Shown one piece after another: positions 8,459 to 17,461 of a stretch of DNA of 64,000 bases. Within the stretch, counting starts at the first letter, position 1. Each line of letters starts with the position of its first letter. The position numbers and the translations under genes were made by a program. The stretch lies in assembly GCF_050586465.1 (NCBI RefSeq), contig NZ_JBOCEG010000001.1, positions 186,001 through 250,000 on the forward strand, given 5' to 3'. Below the pieces are notes generated by a model, which saw nothing but the letters and a program-made list of their open reading frames with translations, searched no databases and was not told the DNA's origin. Origin of the DNA: CAJXYS01 sp913063035 (GTDB taxonomy: Bacteria; Pseudomonadota; Alphaproteobacteria; Rhodobacterales; Rhodobacteraceae).

Positions 8459-8851
8459 ATGTCAGAACAACACGGGGCCATCTGGTGGTCCGAACTGATG
8501 ACCCGCGATCCCGCGGCGGCGATGGCCTATTACGGGCAAGTCTGCGGCTGGAGCTGGGACGAGATGCCGATGCCCGGCGGAACCTATTTGGTCGCCATGC
8601 GCGACGGTCAGCCCGTGGCGGGCGTCATGGACATGACCGGGCTGGAGGAACTCGAAGGCGTTCCCGCCCACTGGTTCACCTATATCGCGGTCGATGATCT
8701 CGATGCCGCGATCGCCGACACCGTCGCCGCGGGCGGCGCGCTGGCGCGCGAACCCTTCGAGATGGCGGATGTGGGCCGTATCGCGATCCTTTCCGATCCG
8801 ACCGGTGCGATGGTCGGGCTGATGACCCCGGCCGGGTCAGAGATCGGCTGA
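8459..8851 (+). CDS. VOC (glyoxalase/bleomycin-resistance) family protein
   Basis: Single-domain vicinal-oxygen-chelate protein of 130 residues, of the type often annotated as a glyoxalase-like enzyme. It opens with WWSELMTRDPAAAMAYYGQVCGW and contains HWFTYIAVDDLDAAIADTVAAGG, the paired beta-alpha-beta-beta-beta pattern of the family. Substrate is unknown. ATG at 8459 has a good GAGGAG ribosome site. Its 3-prime end overlaps the convergent kinase gene by 15 bp. Confidence 0.8.
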   Translation: MSEQHGAIWWSELMTRDPAAAMAYYGQVCGWSWDEMPMPGGTYLVAMRDGQPVAGVMDMTGLEELEGVPAHWFTYIAVDDLDAAIADTVAAGGALAREPFEMADVGRIAILSDPTGAMVGLMTPAGSEIG

Positions 8852-9376
8852 CCCTGCCGCGGTCTTGCGGGCCAGCGCCTCCGCCAGCGCGGCGGCGGCC
8901 CCGTCGGGGGTAAGCCGGGCGGTGTCGAGCGTCAGGTCGGCCTCGGGCCAGGCTTCGTAATGGCGTGCCTGTATCGCCTGCCAGTCAGGCAGCGCGAGCC
9001 CGGGTACGCCCGGCTCGCGGGAGTCTGCCCGGTGACGGTGCTGCTCGCGGTCGCTGCAGACGATCTCGGCTTCGAGCGTAGGCACGCCGGCACGGCGGGC
9101 GACGTCGCGCCAGCCCTGCCGCGTCAGGGCAAGCGCGTTCACGCTGTCGGCCACGACCACGCGGCCCAGCGCCAGGTTATCCGCCGCGATCCCGTGTGCC
9201 ACGACGTACCCCGCCGGGCCCATCTCCGTGCCGGCCAGCCCGGCATCGCGGATGCCCTGTTCGATGGTGTCGATCCGCAGGTGAACCGCCCCGGCGGCCC
9301 GGGCGAAATGCCGGGCCACGGTCGACTTCCCCGTGGCCGGCAGCCCGCCCAGCACGACGAGGGCCGCACCGGACAT
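8837..9376 (-). CDS. P-loop kinase (AAA_33 / adenylylsulfate-kinase-like)
   Basis: Small P-loop protein of 179 residues. Walker A is GLPATGKST near residues 9-17, and an RIDTIEQGIRDAG segment follows, as in Zeta-toxin/chloramphenicol-kinase-like and gluconate-kinase-like AAA_33 proteins. VVVADSVNALALTRQGWRDVA fits the Walker B region. Substrate is not predictable. ATG at 9376 (MSGAALVV) lies 4 bp after the fabI stop, so it is transcribed at the end of fabA-fabB-fabI; an upstream start would intrude into fabI. Confidence 0.75.
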   Translation of the reverse strand: MSGAALVVLGGLPATGKSTVARHFARAAGAVHLRIDTIEQGIRDAGLAGTEMGPAGYVVAHGIAADNLALGRVVVADSVNALALTRQGWRDVARRAGVPTLEAEIVCSDREQHRHRADSREPGVPGLALPDWQAIQARHYEAWPEADLTLDTARLTPDGAAAALAEALARKTAAGSADL

Positions 9377-9380
9377 GGGC

Positions 9381-10178
9381 TCAGAGGTTCTCGATCTGCG
9401 GCATGCCGAGAACGTGGTAGCCGCCATCCACCTTGACGATCTCGCCGGTGGTGCAGGCGCCGTAATCCGAGGCCAGGTAGACGGCGGTGCCGCCCACCGC
9501 CTCGAGCGTGGCGTTCGCGCGCAGGGGCGCGTTGATCTCGGTGGTCTTGAAGGTCTTGCGCGCGCCGCCGATGGCCGCCCCGGCGAGGGTGCGCATCGGG
9601 CCGGGGCTGATCGCGTTGACGCGGATCTGCTCGGGGCCGAGATCGTTGGCGAGGTAGCGGACCGCGGATTCCAGCGCCGCCTTGGCCACGCCCATGACGT
9701 TGTAATAGGGCGTCACGCGGTTGGATCCCTGGTAGGTCAGGGTCAGGATCGCGCCGCCGTTCGTCATCAGCGGCCGGGCCCGGCGCGCAACGTCGATCAG
9801 CGAGTAGCAGGATATGGTCAGCGAGTCGCGGAAGTTCTCGCGGGTCGTGTTGATGAAGCGCCCGGTGAGTTCGGTCTTGTCCGAATAGGCGATGGCATGG
9901 ACGATGAAATCGAGGCTGCCCCACTCGCCGGCGAGGGTTTCGAAAGCCCGGTCCATGGACTCGTCGTTCATGACGTCGGCGTCCATGATGAAGTTCGACC
10001 CGAGCGACTGCGCAAGCGGTAGGACCCGCTTGCCGAAGTTTTCCCCCTGGTAGGTGAAGGCAAGCTCCGCGCCTTCGGCCGCCATGGCCTTGGCAATGCC
10101 CCAGGCGATGGACTTCTCGTTCGCGACGCCCATCACCAGGCCGCGCTTGCCCTTCATCAACTCCGCCATTCCGCTCAT
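9381..10178 (-). CDS. fabI: Enoyl-[acyl-carrier-protein] reductase, NADH
   Basis: Reduces trans-2-enoyl-ACP in the last step of each fatty-acid elongation cycle; 265 residues. It has the divergent SDR nucleotide loop GVANEKSIAWGIA, the diazaborine/triclosan-region motif and the catalytic Tyr-(Xaa)6-Lys in YYNVMGVAK (about residues 161-169). ATG at 10178 overlaps the fabB stop (ATGA). It belongs to the fabA-fabB-fabI unit. Confidence 0.95.
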   Translation of the reverse strand: MSGMAELMKGKRGLVMGVANEKSIAWGIAKAMAAEGAELAFTYQGENFGKRVLPLAQSLGSNFIMDADVMNDESMDRAFETLAGEWGSLDFIVHAIAYSDKTELTGRFINTTRENFRDSLTISCYSLIDVARRARPLMTNGGAILTLTYQGSNRVTPYYNVMGVAKAALESAVRYLANDLGPEQIRVNAISPGPMRTLAGAAIGGARKTFKTTEINAPLRANATLEAVGGTAVYLASDYGACTTGEIVKVDGGYHVLGMPQIENL

Positions 10179-11398
10179 CCGTGATACTTGCTGAAGACCA
10201 GCGTTGCGTTGGTGCCGCCGAACCCGAAGCTGTTGGACAGCACCGTGTCGAGTTCCGCCTCGCGCAACTCGGTCACGATCTCCTCGGGTTTCAGCGCCGG
10301 GTCGAGCTCCGTCACGTTCGCGGAGGCGGCGATGAACCCGCCATGCATCATCAGGAGCGAATAGATCGCCTCGTGCACGCCGGTGGCGCCGAGGCTGTGG
10401 CCGGTCAGCGACTTGGTCGAGGCGATGGGGGGCACGTTGTCCGCGCCGAAAACGTTGCGCACGCCCTCGACTTCGGTCACGTCGCCCGCGGGCGTCGATG
10501 TGCCGTGGGCATTGATGTAATCGACCTTGCGGTCGCCGATCGTCGAGAGCGCCAGCTTCATCGACCGTTCGCCGCCTTCGCCCGACGGTGCCACCATGTC
10601 GTAGCCGTCGGAGGTGGCGCCGTAGCCCGTCACCTCGCCGTAGATCTTGGCCCCGCGCGCCTTGGCGTGCTCAAGTTCCTCGAGGACCAGGACACCGCCG
10701 CCGCCGGCGATCACGAAGCCGTCGCGGGTGGCGTCGAAGGGGCGCGAGGCCGTGGTCGGCGTGTCATTGTACTTGGAGCTCATCGCCCCCATCGCGTCGA
10801 AGAGGCAGCTGAGCGTCCAGTCCACTTCCTCGCCGCCGCCGGCGAAGACGATGTCCTGCTTGCCGAGCTGGATCTGTTCCACCCCGTTGCCGATGCAGTG
10901 CGCGCTGGTCGAGCAGGCCGAGGTGATCGAGTAGTTCACGCCCTTGATCTTGAAGGGGGTGGCGAGGCAGGCCGAATTGGTCGAAGACATGCAGCGGGTC
11001 ACCATGAACGGTCCCATCCGCTTGGGCGCGCCCTTTTCCAGTACGGTCATGTGTGCGGTCAGGAAGTTCGAGGTCGACGGCCCGCCGGACCCGACGATCA
11101 GCCCCGTGCGTTCGTTCGACACGTCCGACTCCTCGAGCCCGCTGTCCTCGATCGCCTGCTGCATGGCGATGTAGTTGTAGGCCGCCCCCGGACCCATGAA
11201 GCGCAGCTGGCGCTTGTCGATGTGGTCCTCGAGCACGATGTCGGGCTTGGCGTGGACCTGGCTGCGGAAGCCCTTTTCGGCGTAATCCTCGGCGAAGGTG
11301 ATGCCGGAGCGGCCTTCGCGCAGGGATTTCGTGACGTCTTCCTGGCTGTTGCCGATCGGGGAAACGATACCCAGTCCGGTTACGACGACGCGGCGCAT
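10175..11398 (-). CDS. fabB: Beta-ketoacyl-ACP synthase I
   Basis: Condensing enzyme for fatty-acid elongation, needed for the unsaturated branch that FabA begins; 407 residues. The active-site Cys is in ITSACSTSAH (about residue 162), with catalytic histidines in NAHGTSTPAGD (about 298) and GHSLGATG (about 334), giving the Cys-His-His triad of KAS I/II. Linkage with fabA favours FabB over FabF. It lies 34 bp downstream of fabA, and its stop overlaps fabI. Confidence 0.95.
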   Translation of the reverse strand: MRRVVVTGLGIVSPIGNSQEDVTKSLREGRSGITFAEDYAEKGFRSQVHAKPDIVLEDHIDKRQLRFMGPGAAYNYIAMQQAIEDSGLEESDVSNERTGLIVGSGGPSTSNFLTAHMTVLEKGAPKRMGPFMVTRCMSSTNSACLATPFKIKGVNYSITSACSTSAHCIGNGVEQIQLGKQDIVFAGGGEEVDWTLSCLFDAMGAMSSKYNDTPTTASRPFDATRDGFVIAGGGGVLVLEELEHAKARGAKIYGEVTGYGATSDGYDMVAPSGEGGERSMKLALSTIGDRKVDYINAHGTSTPAGDVTEVEGVRNVFGADNVPPIASTKSLTGHSLGATGVHEAIYSLLMMHGGFIAASANVTELDPALKPEEIVTELREAELDTVLSNSFGFGGTNATLVFSKYHG

Positions 11399-11432
11399 GC
11401 GTGGCCTCCTTTTCCGGCGGTGCCGGGGTCTA

Positions 11433-11939
11433 TCAATCCGTGAACAGACCGACTTTCATGTCGGTCGTGGTGTAGATTTCCTCGCCATCCGCCAGCATCC
11501 GGCCATTGGCGAGGCCAAGCTTGAGCTTGCGGTCGATGACGCGTGTGAAATCGACGTAATAGGTAACCTTGCTCGTCTCGGGCGTCACCATGCCGGTGAA
11601 CTTGACCTCGCCCACGCCGAGCGCGCGGCCGCGGCCGGTCATGCCGCGCCAGCCCAGGTTGAACCCCGTCAGCTGCCAGAGCGCGTCCAGCCCCAGGCAG
11701 CCGGGCATGACCGGGTCGCCCGGGAAATGGCAGGCGAAGAACCAGAGATCGGGGTGAATGTCGAGTTCCGCCACCACGTGGCCCTTGCCGTGTTCGCCGC
11801 CATCGGCCGAGATGTCCGTCACCCGGTCCATCATCAGCATCGGCGGTTCCGGCAGTTGCGGATTGCCCGGACCGAACAGCTCGCCGCGCGCGCACCGGAG
11901 CAGTCCGTCCTTGTCGAAATGGGTTGGGTAATCCGGCAT
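11433..11939 (-). CDS. fabA: 3-hydroxydecanoyl-ACP dehydratase/isomerase
   Basis: Bifunctional dehydratase/isomerase that introduces the cis double bond at C10 in anaerobic-type unsaturated fatty-acid synthesis; 168 residues. The hot-dog-fold catalytic His (about 71) is in FFACHFPGDPVMPGC and the Asp (about 85) is in LGLDALWQL, matching E. coli His70/Asp84. First gene of the fabA-fabB-fabI-kinase operon, divergent from irr across 175 bp. Confidence 0.96.
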   Translation of the reverse strand: MPDYPTHFDKDGLLRCARGELFGPGNPQLPEPPMLMMDRVTDISADGGEHGKGHVVAELDIHPDLWFFACHFPGDPVMPGCLGLDALWQLTGFNLGWRGMTGRGRALGVGEVKFTGMVTPETSKVTYYVDFTRVIDRKLKLGLANGRMLADGEEIYTTTDMKVGLFTD

Positions 11940-12055
11940 TCAGGCTCGCCCCCGTGGTTTTTGCGGTATGATCCGCTTCCTCCTATCACCCCGCTCGGAG
12001 AATAGGCAATAGCCACACCGGCCGCCGCGGGCGGCCGTGCCGCACCCGATTCCGT

Positions 12056-12084
12056 TTGAAAACAGGGCCCGAAGGCTCCATATT
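12056..12084 (+). promoter_or_regulatory. Predicted sigma70 promoter of irr
   Basis: TTGAAA (12056-12061), a 17-bp spacer and CATATT (12079-12084) give 5/6 and 4/6 consensus matches. The implied start near 12091 is about 24 nt ahead of the irr ATG. Confidence 0.5.
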
Positions 12085-12114
12085 CAGCAGAGACGAAAAG
12101 GACAGAACCGCCGC

Positions 12115-12531
12115 ATGAAACCGGAGACCCTCGAAAAAGGCGCCGAATGGCTGCGCAGCGCGGGGCTGCGCCCGACGCGCCAACGCATGTCGCTGGCCGC
12201 CCTGCTCGTGGGCGACGGCCAGAACCGGCACGTCACCGCCGAGAGCCTCTACGACGCGTCGCGGTCGGCGGGCGAGGGCGTTTCCCTGGCCACGGTCTAC
12301 AATACCCTGCGGGCGTTCTGCGACGCGGGCCTCATCAAGGAGGTCACCGTGGACGGCAACAAATCCTATTTCGACACCCGGATCGACGATCACCCGCATT
12401 TCTTCTGGGAAGACACCGGCGCGCTGACCGATGCCCCCCAGGACGAATTGCGGATCGACAGCCTTCCGCGGGCCCCCGAGGGGACGGAAATCGCCAAGGT
12501 CGACGTCGTGATCCGGCTGCGCCGCAGCTGA
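12115..12531 (+). CDS. irr: Iron response regulator, Fur family (Irr-type)
   Basis: Fur-superfamily transcription factor of 138 residues that in alphaproteobacteria senses haem/iron status and controls iron and tetrapyrrole genes. The winged helix has GLRPTRQRMSLAALLVGDG and VSLATVYNTLRAFCDAGLIKEV, and the HxH-type haem/metal motif is DDHPHFFWED. The N-terminal haem-regulatory Cys motif of Bradyrhizobium Irr is absent, as in many Rhodobacterales. It lacks the CxxC pairs of Zur. Placement opposite fabA is typical of the order. Its relevance to the bch genes downstream is inference. Confidence 0.87.
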   Translation: MKPETLEKGAEWLRSAGLRPTRQRMSLAALLVGDGQNRHVTAESLYDASRSAGEGVSLATVYNTLRAFCDAGLIKEVTVDGNKSYFDTRIDDHPHFFWEDTGALTDAPQDELRIDSLPRAPEGTEIAKVDVVIRLRRS

Positions 12532-12537
12532 GCCGGC

Positions 12538-13437
12538 TCAGAACCACTGGCCAGGTTCCATCAGGCCCAGATCCATGAGTTGCTGCGCGCGCCACTCGAA
12601 CCGCACAGAGTGATCCCACGTGAAACGCCCGATCTCGAAGCGTGAGCCGGGGTTCGCGCGCAGCGCCTTGGCGCTGCGGAACGAACAGATCGCGGCGGTC
12701 ACGTTGTTGTGCCAGGGGCAGGCATAGGTGTTGTATTCCTGGATGTTGAAACGGTGATCGTCGCCAAGCCGCAGGCCGGGCGCGGCGCGGAAAAGCCCGA
12801 CCCGGTCGATCCGGCGCCGCGCCGGCGGCACGTGTTCCTCGAAGCGGAACTTCAGGCCGCCGTAGAAGTCCAGCTGCCGCTCGTGGGGATGGCCGGTCGC
12901 GGTCCGGCGGGGCAGCGCGAAATAGCCGGCACGGTCCATATGGGCATCCTCCGGCGCGACGCCGTCCGGATGGGCGGCGAGATCCCCGGCGTAGAGATCG
13001 ACCACGAATGTCAGCACCGACGCGCGCCGTTCCGTCTCGACGAAGGTCACGAGATCCCGAATCGAGCGGGATTCGCAAAACGGGAAGAACAGGAATTCCG
13101 CGTTGAAGCAGTAATGGATCCAGCGCCCCGGCGTCGCGGCCGTCACCGCGTCGACCGCCGCCGCGACGGCGCCCGGAACCGTGGCGTCATAGCGGATCCG
13201 GTCGACATGGGCGGCATGGGCCGGGTTGAGCGCGTGGTGCGGCGCGCCGAGCACGGCGATCCGCGCAAAGCCGAGGCGGCGCAGATGCTGCACCGTCGCG
13301 CCGGCGGCACGCCCGTCTTCCAGGAACACGAGCGCCAGCGGCGCGTCGCGGCGCTCACGCGCCGCGCGGTCGAGGAAGGCGTCGATATCGTTGAAAACCA
13401 TCGGGCGGACCTTGCCGCGGCAGGGATAACACACCAT
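12538..13437 (-). CDS. Conserved protein of unknown function (possible glycosyltransferase-2-like)
   Basis: About 299 residues; I do not recognise a firm family. The middle contains WIHYCFNAEFLFFPFCESR and FVETERRASVLTFVVDLYAGDL, and the C-terminal part YNTYACPWHNNVTAAICSFRSAKALRANPGSRFEIG. Related Rhodobacterales proteins are generally labelled glycosyltransferase family 2-like, but no DxD motif stands out. Start is uncertain: ATG at 13437 is used, a TTG at 13470 and an ATG at 13401 are alternatives (the last has GGCAAGG upstream). Convergent with irr, 6 bp apart, and divergent from miaB. Confidence 0.6.
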   Translation of the reverse strand: MVCYPCRGKVRPMVFNDIDAFLDRAARERRDAPLALVFLEDGRAAGATVQHLRRLGFARIAVLGAPHHALNPAHAAHVDRIRYDATVPGAVAAAVDAVTAATPGRWIHYCFNAEFLFFPFCESRSIRDLVTFVETERRASVLTFVVDLYAGDLAAHPDGVAPEDAHMDRAGYFALPRRTATGHPHERQLDFYGGLKFRFEEHVPPARRRIDRVGLFRAAPGLRLGDDHRFNIQEYNTYACPWHNNVTAAICSFRSAKALRANPGSRFEIGRFTWDHSVRFEWRAQQLMDLGLMEPGQWF

Positions 13438-13565
13438 TACCGGATAGGGGTCCCCGTCCTGCGCGAGCAATCGCCGGATCGGGGGGAATCGGCCCGGCGG
13501 GGCGTTGCGGGTCCAGTCCGCATCGTGTAGACCGCCGGCCTTGAACGCGCGACAGGATACCGACG

Positions 13566-14891
13566 ATGGCCGAGCCGAAGAAACTCTTCATCAAGACCTA
13601 TGGCTGTCAGATGAACGTCTATGACAGCGAGCGGATGGCCGAGGCGCTGGGCGCTTCGGGCTACGCGACCACGGATCGCGCCGACGATGCGGACATGATC
13701 CTGCTGAACACCTGTCATATCCGCGAGAAGGCCGCCGAGAAGGTCTATTCCGAGCTGGGGCGCTTCAAGGGGCTGAAGGCCGAGAAGCCGGATCTCAAGA
13801 TCGGCGTTGCCGGCTGCGTGGCCCAGGCAGAGGGCGAGGAGATCATGCGGCGCCAGCCGCTGGTCGACCTTGTCGTCGGCCCGCAAAGCTATCACCGCCT
13901 GCCCGCGATGGAGGCGAAGGCCCGCGCCGGCGAGAAGGCGCTCGACACCGACTTCCCCGAGGAAGACAAGTTCGAGATCCTCAAGGATCGTCCCAAGGCC
14001 AGGCGCGGCCCCACCGCCTTCCTGACGGTGCAGGAGGGCTGCGACAAGTTCTGCGCGTTCTGCGTCGTGCCCTATACCCGCGGCGCCGAGGTCAGCCGGC
14101 CGGTGGACCGCATCCTGCGCGAGGCCCGCGACCTGGTCGCGCGCGGCGTGCGCGAGATCACGCTGCTGGGCCAGAACGTCAACGCCTATCACGGCGAGGG
14201 GCCGGACGGGCGCGACTGGTCGCTGGCGCGGCTGATCCGGACACTGGCGGAGATCGACGGGCTGGAGCGCATCCGCTTCACCACCTCGCATCCCAACGAC
14301 ATGGAGGACGACCTGATCGCCGCCCATGGCGACTGCGACAAGCTGATGCCCTACCTGCATCTGCCGGTGCAGTCGGGCTCGGACCGCGTTCTCAAGGCGA
14401 TGAACCGCAAGCATACCGCCGAGAGCTATATCCGCCTGATCGAACGCATCCGCGCCGCGCGGCCGGACCTGCTGCTCTCGGGCGATTTCATCGTCGGCTT
14501 CCCCGGCGAGACGGAGGCGGATTTCCGCGACACCCTCGCCCTGGTCGAGACCGTCGGCTACGGGCAGGCGTTCTCGTTCAAGTATTCCGCGCGCCCGGGC
14601 ACGCCCGCGGCAGAGCAGGAGGAGGTCCCGGAGGATCGGAAATCCGAGCGGCTCCAGCGGCTGCAGGCGCTTCTGAACGAGCAGGCGCGCGCCGCGCAGG
14701 AGTCGATGGTGGGCCGGACGCTCGACGTGCTGTTCGAGAAGCCCGGCAGGCTCGAGGGTCAACTCGTGGGCAAGTCGGGTTACCTGCACGCCGTCCATGC
14801 CCAGGCTGCGCCGGAGATGATCGGCCGCATCGCCCCTGTCCGCATCCTGCGCGCCGAACCGCATTCGCTGGCCGGCGAACTCGCGCTCTGA
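13566..14891 (+). CDS. miaB: tRNA-2-methylthio-N6-dimethylallyladenosine synthase
   Basis: Radical-SAM methylthiotransferase modifying A37 of tRNAs that read UNN codons; 441 residues. The N-terminal UPF0004 domain carries the auxiliary-cluster cysteines at about 14 (TYGCQMN), 50 (NTCHIREKA) and 84 (AGCVAQ). The radical-SAM CxxxCxxC is in CDKFCAFC (about 159-166), and a C-terminal TRAM domain ends the protein. First gene of the run miaB-phoH-ybeY-corC-lnt, a conserved order in alphaproteobacteria. Confidence 0.96.
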   Translation: MAEPKKLFIKTYGCQMNVYDSERMAEALGASGYATTDRADDADMILLNTCHIREKAAEKVYSELGRFKGLKAEKPDLKIGVAGCVAQAEGEEIMRRQPLVDLVVGPQSYHRLPAMEAKARAGEKALDTDFPEEDKFEILKDRPKARRGPTAFLTVQEGCDKFCAFCVVPYTRGAEVSRPVDRILREARDLVARGVREITLLGQNVNAYHGEGPDGRDWSLARLIRTLAEIDGLERIRFTTSHPNDMEDDLIAAHGDCDKLMPYLHLPVQSGSDRVLKAMNRKHTAESYIRLIERIRAARPDLLLSGDFIVGFPGETEADFRDTLALVETVGYGQAFSFKYSARPGTPAAEQEEVPEDRKSERLQRLQALLNEQARAAQESMVGRTLDVLFEKPGRLEGQLVGKSGYLHAVHAQAAPEMIGRIAPVRILRAEPHSLAGELAL

Positions 14892-15015
14892 GCCGGCCCG
14901 CGCCCGCCCCGCCGCCCGGCTCTGTGTCGGCAAGATGAAGTTTGCCCATGCCTCTTGATTGGATGTCCCGGAGTTGGCACCTTGAAAGAGCAGAAACTCT
15001 GGAACGGAGCCGTTC

Positions 15016-16035
15016 TTGGCGACAAGCGCCCTGACCCCCCCGCAGATCCCCGAAGACGTCCGCGAGACGGCTCTGGAATTTCCTGACAACCGATTGCTGA
15101 TCGATCTCTGCGGAGAATTCGACCGGAACCTTGCCCAGATCGAGGATCGGCTCGAGGTGCAGATCCTGCGCCGCGGCAACCAGCTGGGGGTGCTCGGCGA
15201 CGAGGAGGCCCGCGGCCAGGCGGTCGACGTGCTGCAGGCGCTCTACCACCGGCTCGAACAGGGGCGGCCCGTGGATCCGGCCGATATCGACGCGGCGATC
15301 CGCTTCGGTGACAGCTACGCGGAGACCGGCAGCCGCGACGGCGACCAGCTGGAGATGTTCCAGGGCGGCAAGGTCGAGGTGAAGACCCGCAAGAAGGTCA
15401 TCGAGCCGCGCACCCAGACCCAGAAGGCCTATGTCGAGTCGCTCTTCTCGCACGAGCTGTGCTTCGGTATCGGGCCGGCGGGGACCGGCAAGACCTACCT
15501 CGCCGTGGCGGTCGCGGTGTCGATGTTCATCGATGGCCACGTGGACCGGATCATCCTGTCGCGCCCCGCGGTCGAGGCCGGCGAGCGGCTGGGCTTCCTG
15601 CCCGGCGACATGAAGGAGAAGGTCGATCCCTACATGCAGCCGCTCTACGATGCGCTGAACGACTTCATCCCCGGCAAGCAACTGGCCAAGCTGATGGAGG
15701 AGAAGCGCATCGAGATCGCGCCGCTGGCCTTCATGCGCGGCCGGACGCTGTCCAATGCCTTCGTGGTGCTGGACGAGGCCCAGAACGCCACCGCGATGCA
15801 GATGAAGATGTTCCTGACGCGCCTGGGCGAGGGGTCGCGCATGGCGATCACCGGCGACCGCAGCCAGGTGGACCTGCCGCGCGGCATGTCCTCGGGGCTG
15901 GCCGAGGCCGAGCGCATCCTGCGCGCGGTCGACGGCATTTCCTTCACCTATTTCTCGTCCCGCGACGTGGTGCGCCACCCGATGGTGGCCAAGATCATCG
16001 ACGCCTATGACCGGGATCTCGGCGGCGATGGATGA
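15016..16035 (+). CDS. ybeZ: PhoH family ATPase (YbeZ)
   Basis: P-loop ATPase of the PhoH/YbeZ family linked to RNA metabolism and to YbeY; 339 residues. A KH-like N-terminal region precedes Walker A GIGPAGTGKT (about 151-160), the segment FLPGDMKEKVDPY and Walker B VVLDEAQNA. The start is a TTG at 15016 with GGAG about 7 bp upstream; no ATG gives a full-length protein. Its 3-prime end overlaps ybeY by 8 bp, matching their physical partnership in other bacteria. Confidence 0.92.
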   Translation: MATSALTPPQIPEDVRETALEFPDNRLLIDLCGEFDRNLAQIEDRLEVQILRRGNQLGVLGDEEARGQAVDVLQALYHRLEQGRPVDPADIDAAIRFGDSYAETGSRDGDQLEMFQGGKVEVKTRKKVIEPRTQTQKAYVESLFSHELCFGIGPAGTGKTYLAVAVAVSMFIDGHVDRIILSRPAVEAGERLGFLPGDMKEKVDPYMQPLYDALNDFIPGKQLAKLMEEKRIEIAPLAFMRGRTLSNAFVVLDEAQNATAMQMKMFLTRLGEGSRMAITGDRSQVDLPRGMSSGLAEAERILRAVDGISFTYFSSRDVVRHPMVAKIIDAYDRDLGGDG

Positions 16036-16531
16036 TCTCGTCGACGCGGTTGTCGAGGATGACCGCTGGACGGCCACGGATCTCGAGGCGCTCGCCGCGC
16101 AGGCCTGCGCCGCGGCCCTGCGAGAATGCGGATACGATCCGGCCGGCTTCGAGATCGGGCTGCTGGCCTGCGACGATGGCCGCATCGCGGCCCTGAACGC
16201 CGATTTCCGGGACAGGGCGCGCCCGACAAACGTGCTGTCCTGGCCGGCGCAGCACCTGGTCGCGGACGCGCCGGGCGCGGTGCCGCCGGGTCCTGCCGCC
16301 GACCCGTTCGACGCGCGCACGCATCTCGGGGATATCGCGATCGCCTATGACACCGTCGCCCGCGAAGCCGCGGCGCAGGGCAAGGCGGTCGCGGATCATT
16401 GCCGGCATCTCCTTGTGCATGGAACCCTTCATTTGTTGGGCTATGATCACATATCTGAAAAAGATGCCCTCCTGATGGAGGGGGTGGAACGCCGCGCCCT
16501 TGCAACGCTCGGGGTGGCGGACCCATATTGA
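16028..16531 (+). CDS. ybeY: Endoribonuclease YbeY (rRNA maturation factor)
   Basis: Zinc-dependent single-strand endoribonuclease required for 16S rRNA 3-prime processing and ribosome quality control; 167 residues. The family signature HGTLHLLGYDH supplies the three zinc ligands (about His131, His135, His141). ATG at 16028 overlaps the phoH stop by 8 bp; an in-frame ATG at 16007 is deeper in phoH and less likely. Operon partner of ybeZ and the CorC-like gene. Confidence 0.94.
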   Translation: MDDLVDAVVEDDRWTATDLEALAAQACAAALRECGYDPAGFEIGLLACDDGRIAALNADFRDRARPTNVLSWPAQHLVADAPGAVPPGPAADPFDARTHLGDIAIAYDTVAREAAAQGKAVADHCRHLLVHGTLHLLGYDHISEKDALLMEGVERRALATLGVADPY

Positions 16532-16571
16532 ACGGGCCCGACGCGTTCGGGTTTTTGTGTTGGAAAGAGAG

Positions 16572-17459
16572 ATGGGCGAGACGACCGACGGATCCTCTAG
16601 CGCGGCGCAGGGCGCGCAGGATACGGAAGAAAACAAGGAAAAGGGCCTTTTCGAAAGGCTTTTCGGTGCATTCGGCGGCGAGGACGAAGACGCCGCGGAC
16701 GGCCATGACCATCACGACGAGCTCGGGAACCTGCAGGTGCCGCGCGGCGGCATGGGCAATCTCCGACAGATGCGGGTCGAGGACGTGGCGCTGCCGCGCG
16801 CCGAGATCGTGTCGGTGCCGCAGGACATCGGCCTGCCGGAACTGGTCGAGGTCTTCCGCGAAAGCGGCCTGACCCGGCTGCCGGTCTATGACGGCACGCT
16901 CGACACGCCGGTGGGGCTCATCCACCTCAAGGACCTGGCGCTGCGCCACGGCTTCAACGGCAAGGGCGGCGGCAATTTCGATCTCAAGACCATGGTGCGC
17001 CCGCTCCTGTTCGCGCCGCCCTCGATGCCGATCGGGGTGCTGCTGCAGAAAATGCAGAGCGACCGGCGCCACATGGCGCTGGTGATCGACGAATACGGCG
17101 GCGTGGACGGGCTGGTGACGATCGAGGATCTGATCGAGCAGGTCATCGGCGAGATCAGCGACGAACACGACATCGACGAGGACAAGTTCTGGCTTCTCGA
17201 GAAGCCCGGCGTCTATCTTGCGCAATCGCGCACTCCGCTCGACGAGTTCGAGGCCGAAACCGGCCTCAAGCTGGTCGATGAGGACGACGAGGAAGAGATC
17301 GACACGCTGGGCGGGCTCGTCTTCGTGCTGACGGGCCGCGTGCCGGGCCGGGGCGAGGTGATCCGCCATCCCGCCGGCGCGGAGTTCGAGATCGTCGACG
17401 CCGATGCCCGCCGGATCAAGCGGGTGCGCGTGCGGCTCAACCCCCATCCCGCGGAATAA
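16572..17459 (+). CDS. Hemolysin C / CorC-like CBS-domain protein
   Basis: Cytoplasmic CBS-pair protein with a C-terminal CorC_HlyC transporter-associated domain; 295 residues. The acidic N-terminus has a HDHHDE patch (about residues 46-51). CBS 1 begins near VEDVALPRAEIVSV, CBS 2 near MVRPLLFAPPSMPIGVLL with HMALVIDEYGGVDGLVTIEDLIEQ, and the CorC_HlyC domain covers the last 80 residues. It lacks the DUF21 membrane domain, like E. coli CorC/YbeX. It sits between ybeY and lnt, the usual location. Confidence 0.9.
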   Translation: MGETTDGSSSAAQGAQDTEENKEKGLFERLFGAFGGEDEDAADGHDHHDELGNLQVPRGGMGNLRQMRVEDVALPRAEIVSVPQDIGLPELVEVFRESGLTRLPVYDGTLDTPVGLIHLKDLALRHGFNGKGGGNFDLKTMVRPLLFAPPSMPIGVLLQKMQSDRRHMALVIDEYGGVDGLVTIEDLIEQVIGEISDEHDIDEDKFWLLEKPGVYLAQSRTPLDEFEAETGLKLVDEDDEEEIDTLGGLVFVLTGRVPGRGEVIRHPAGAEFEIVDADARRIKRVRVRLNPHPAE

Positions 17460-17461
17460 GC

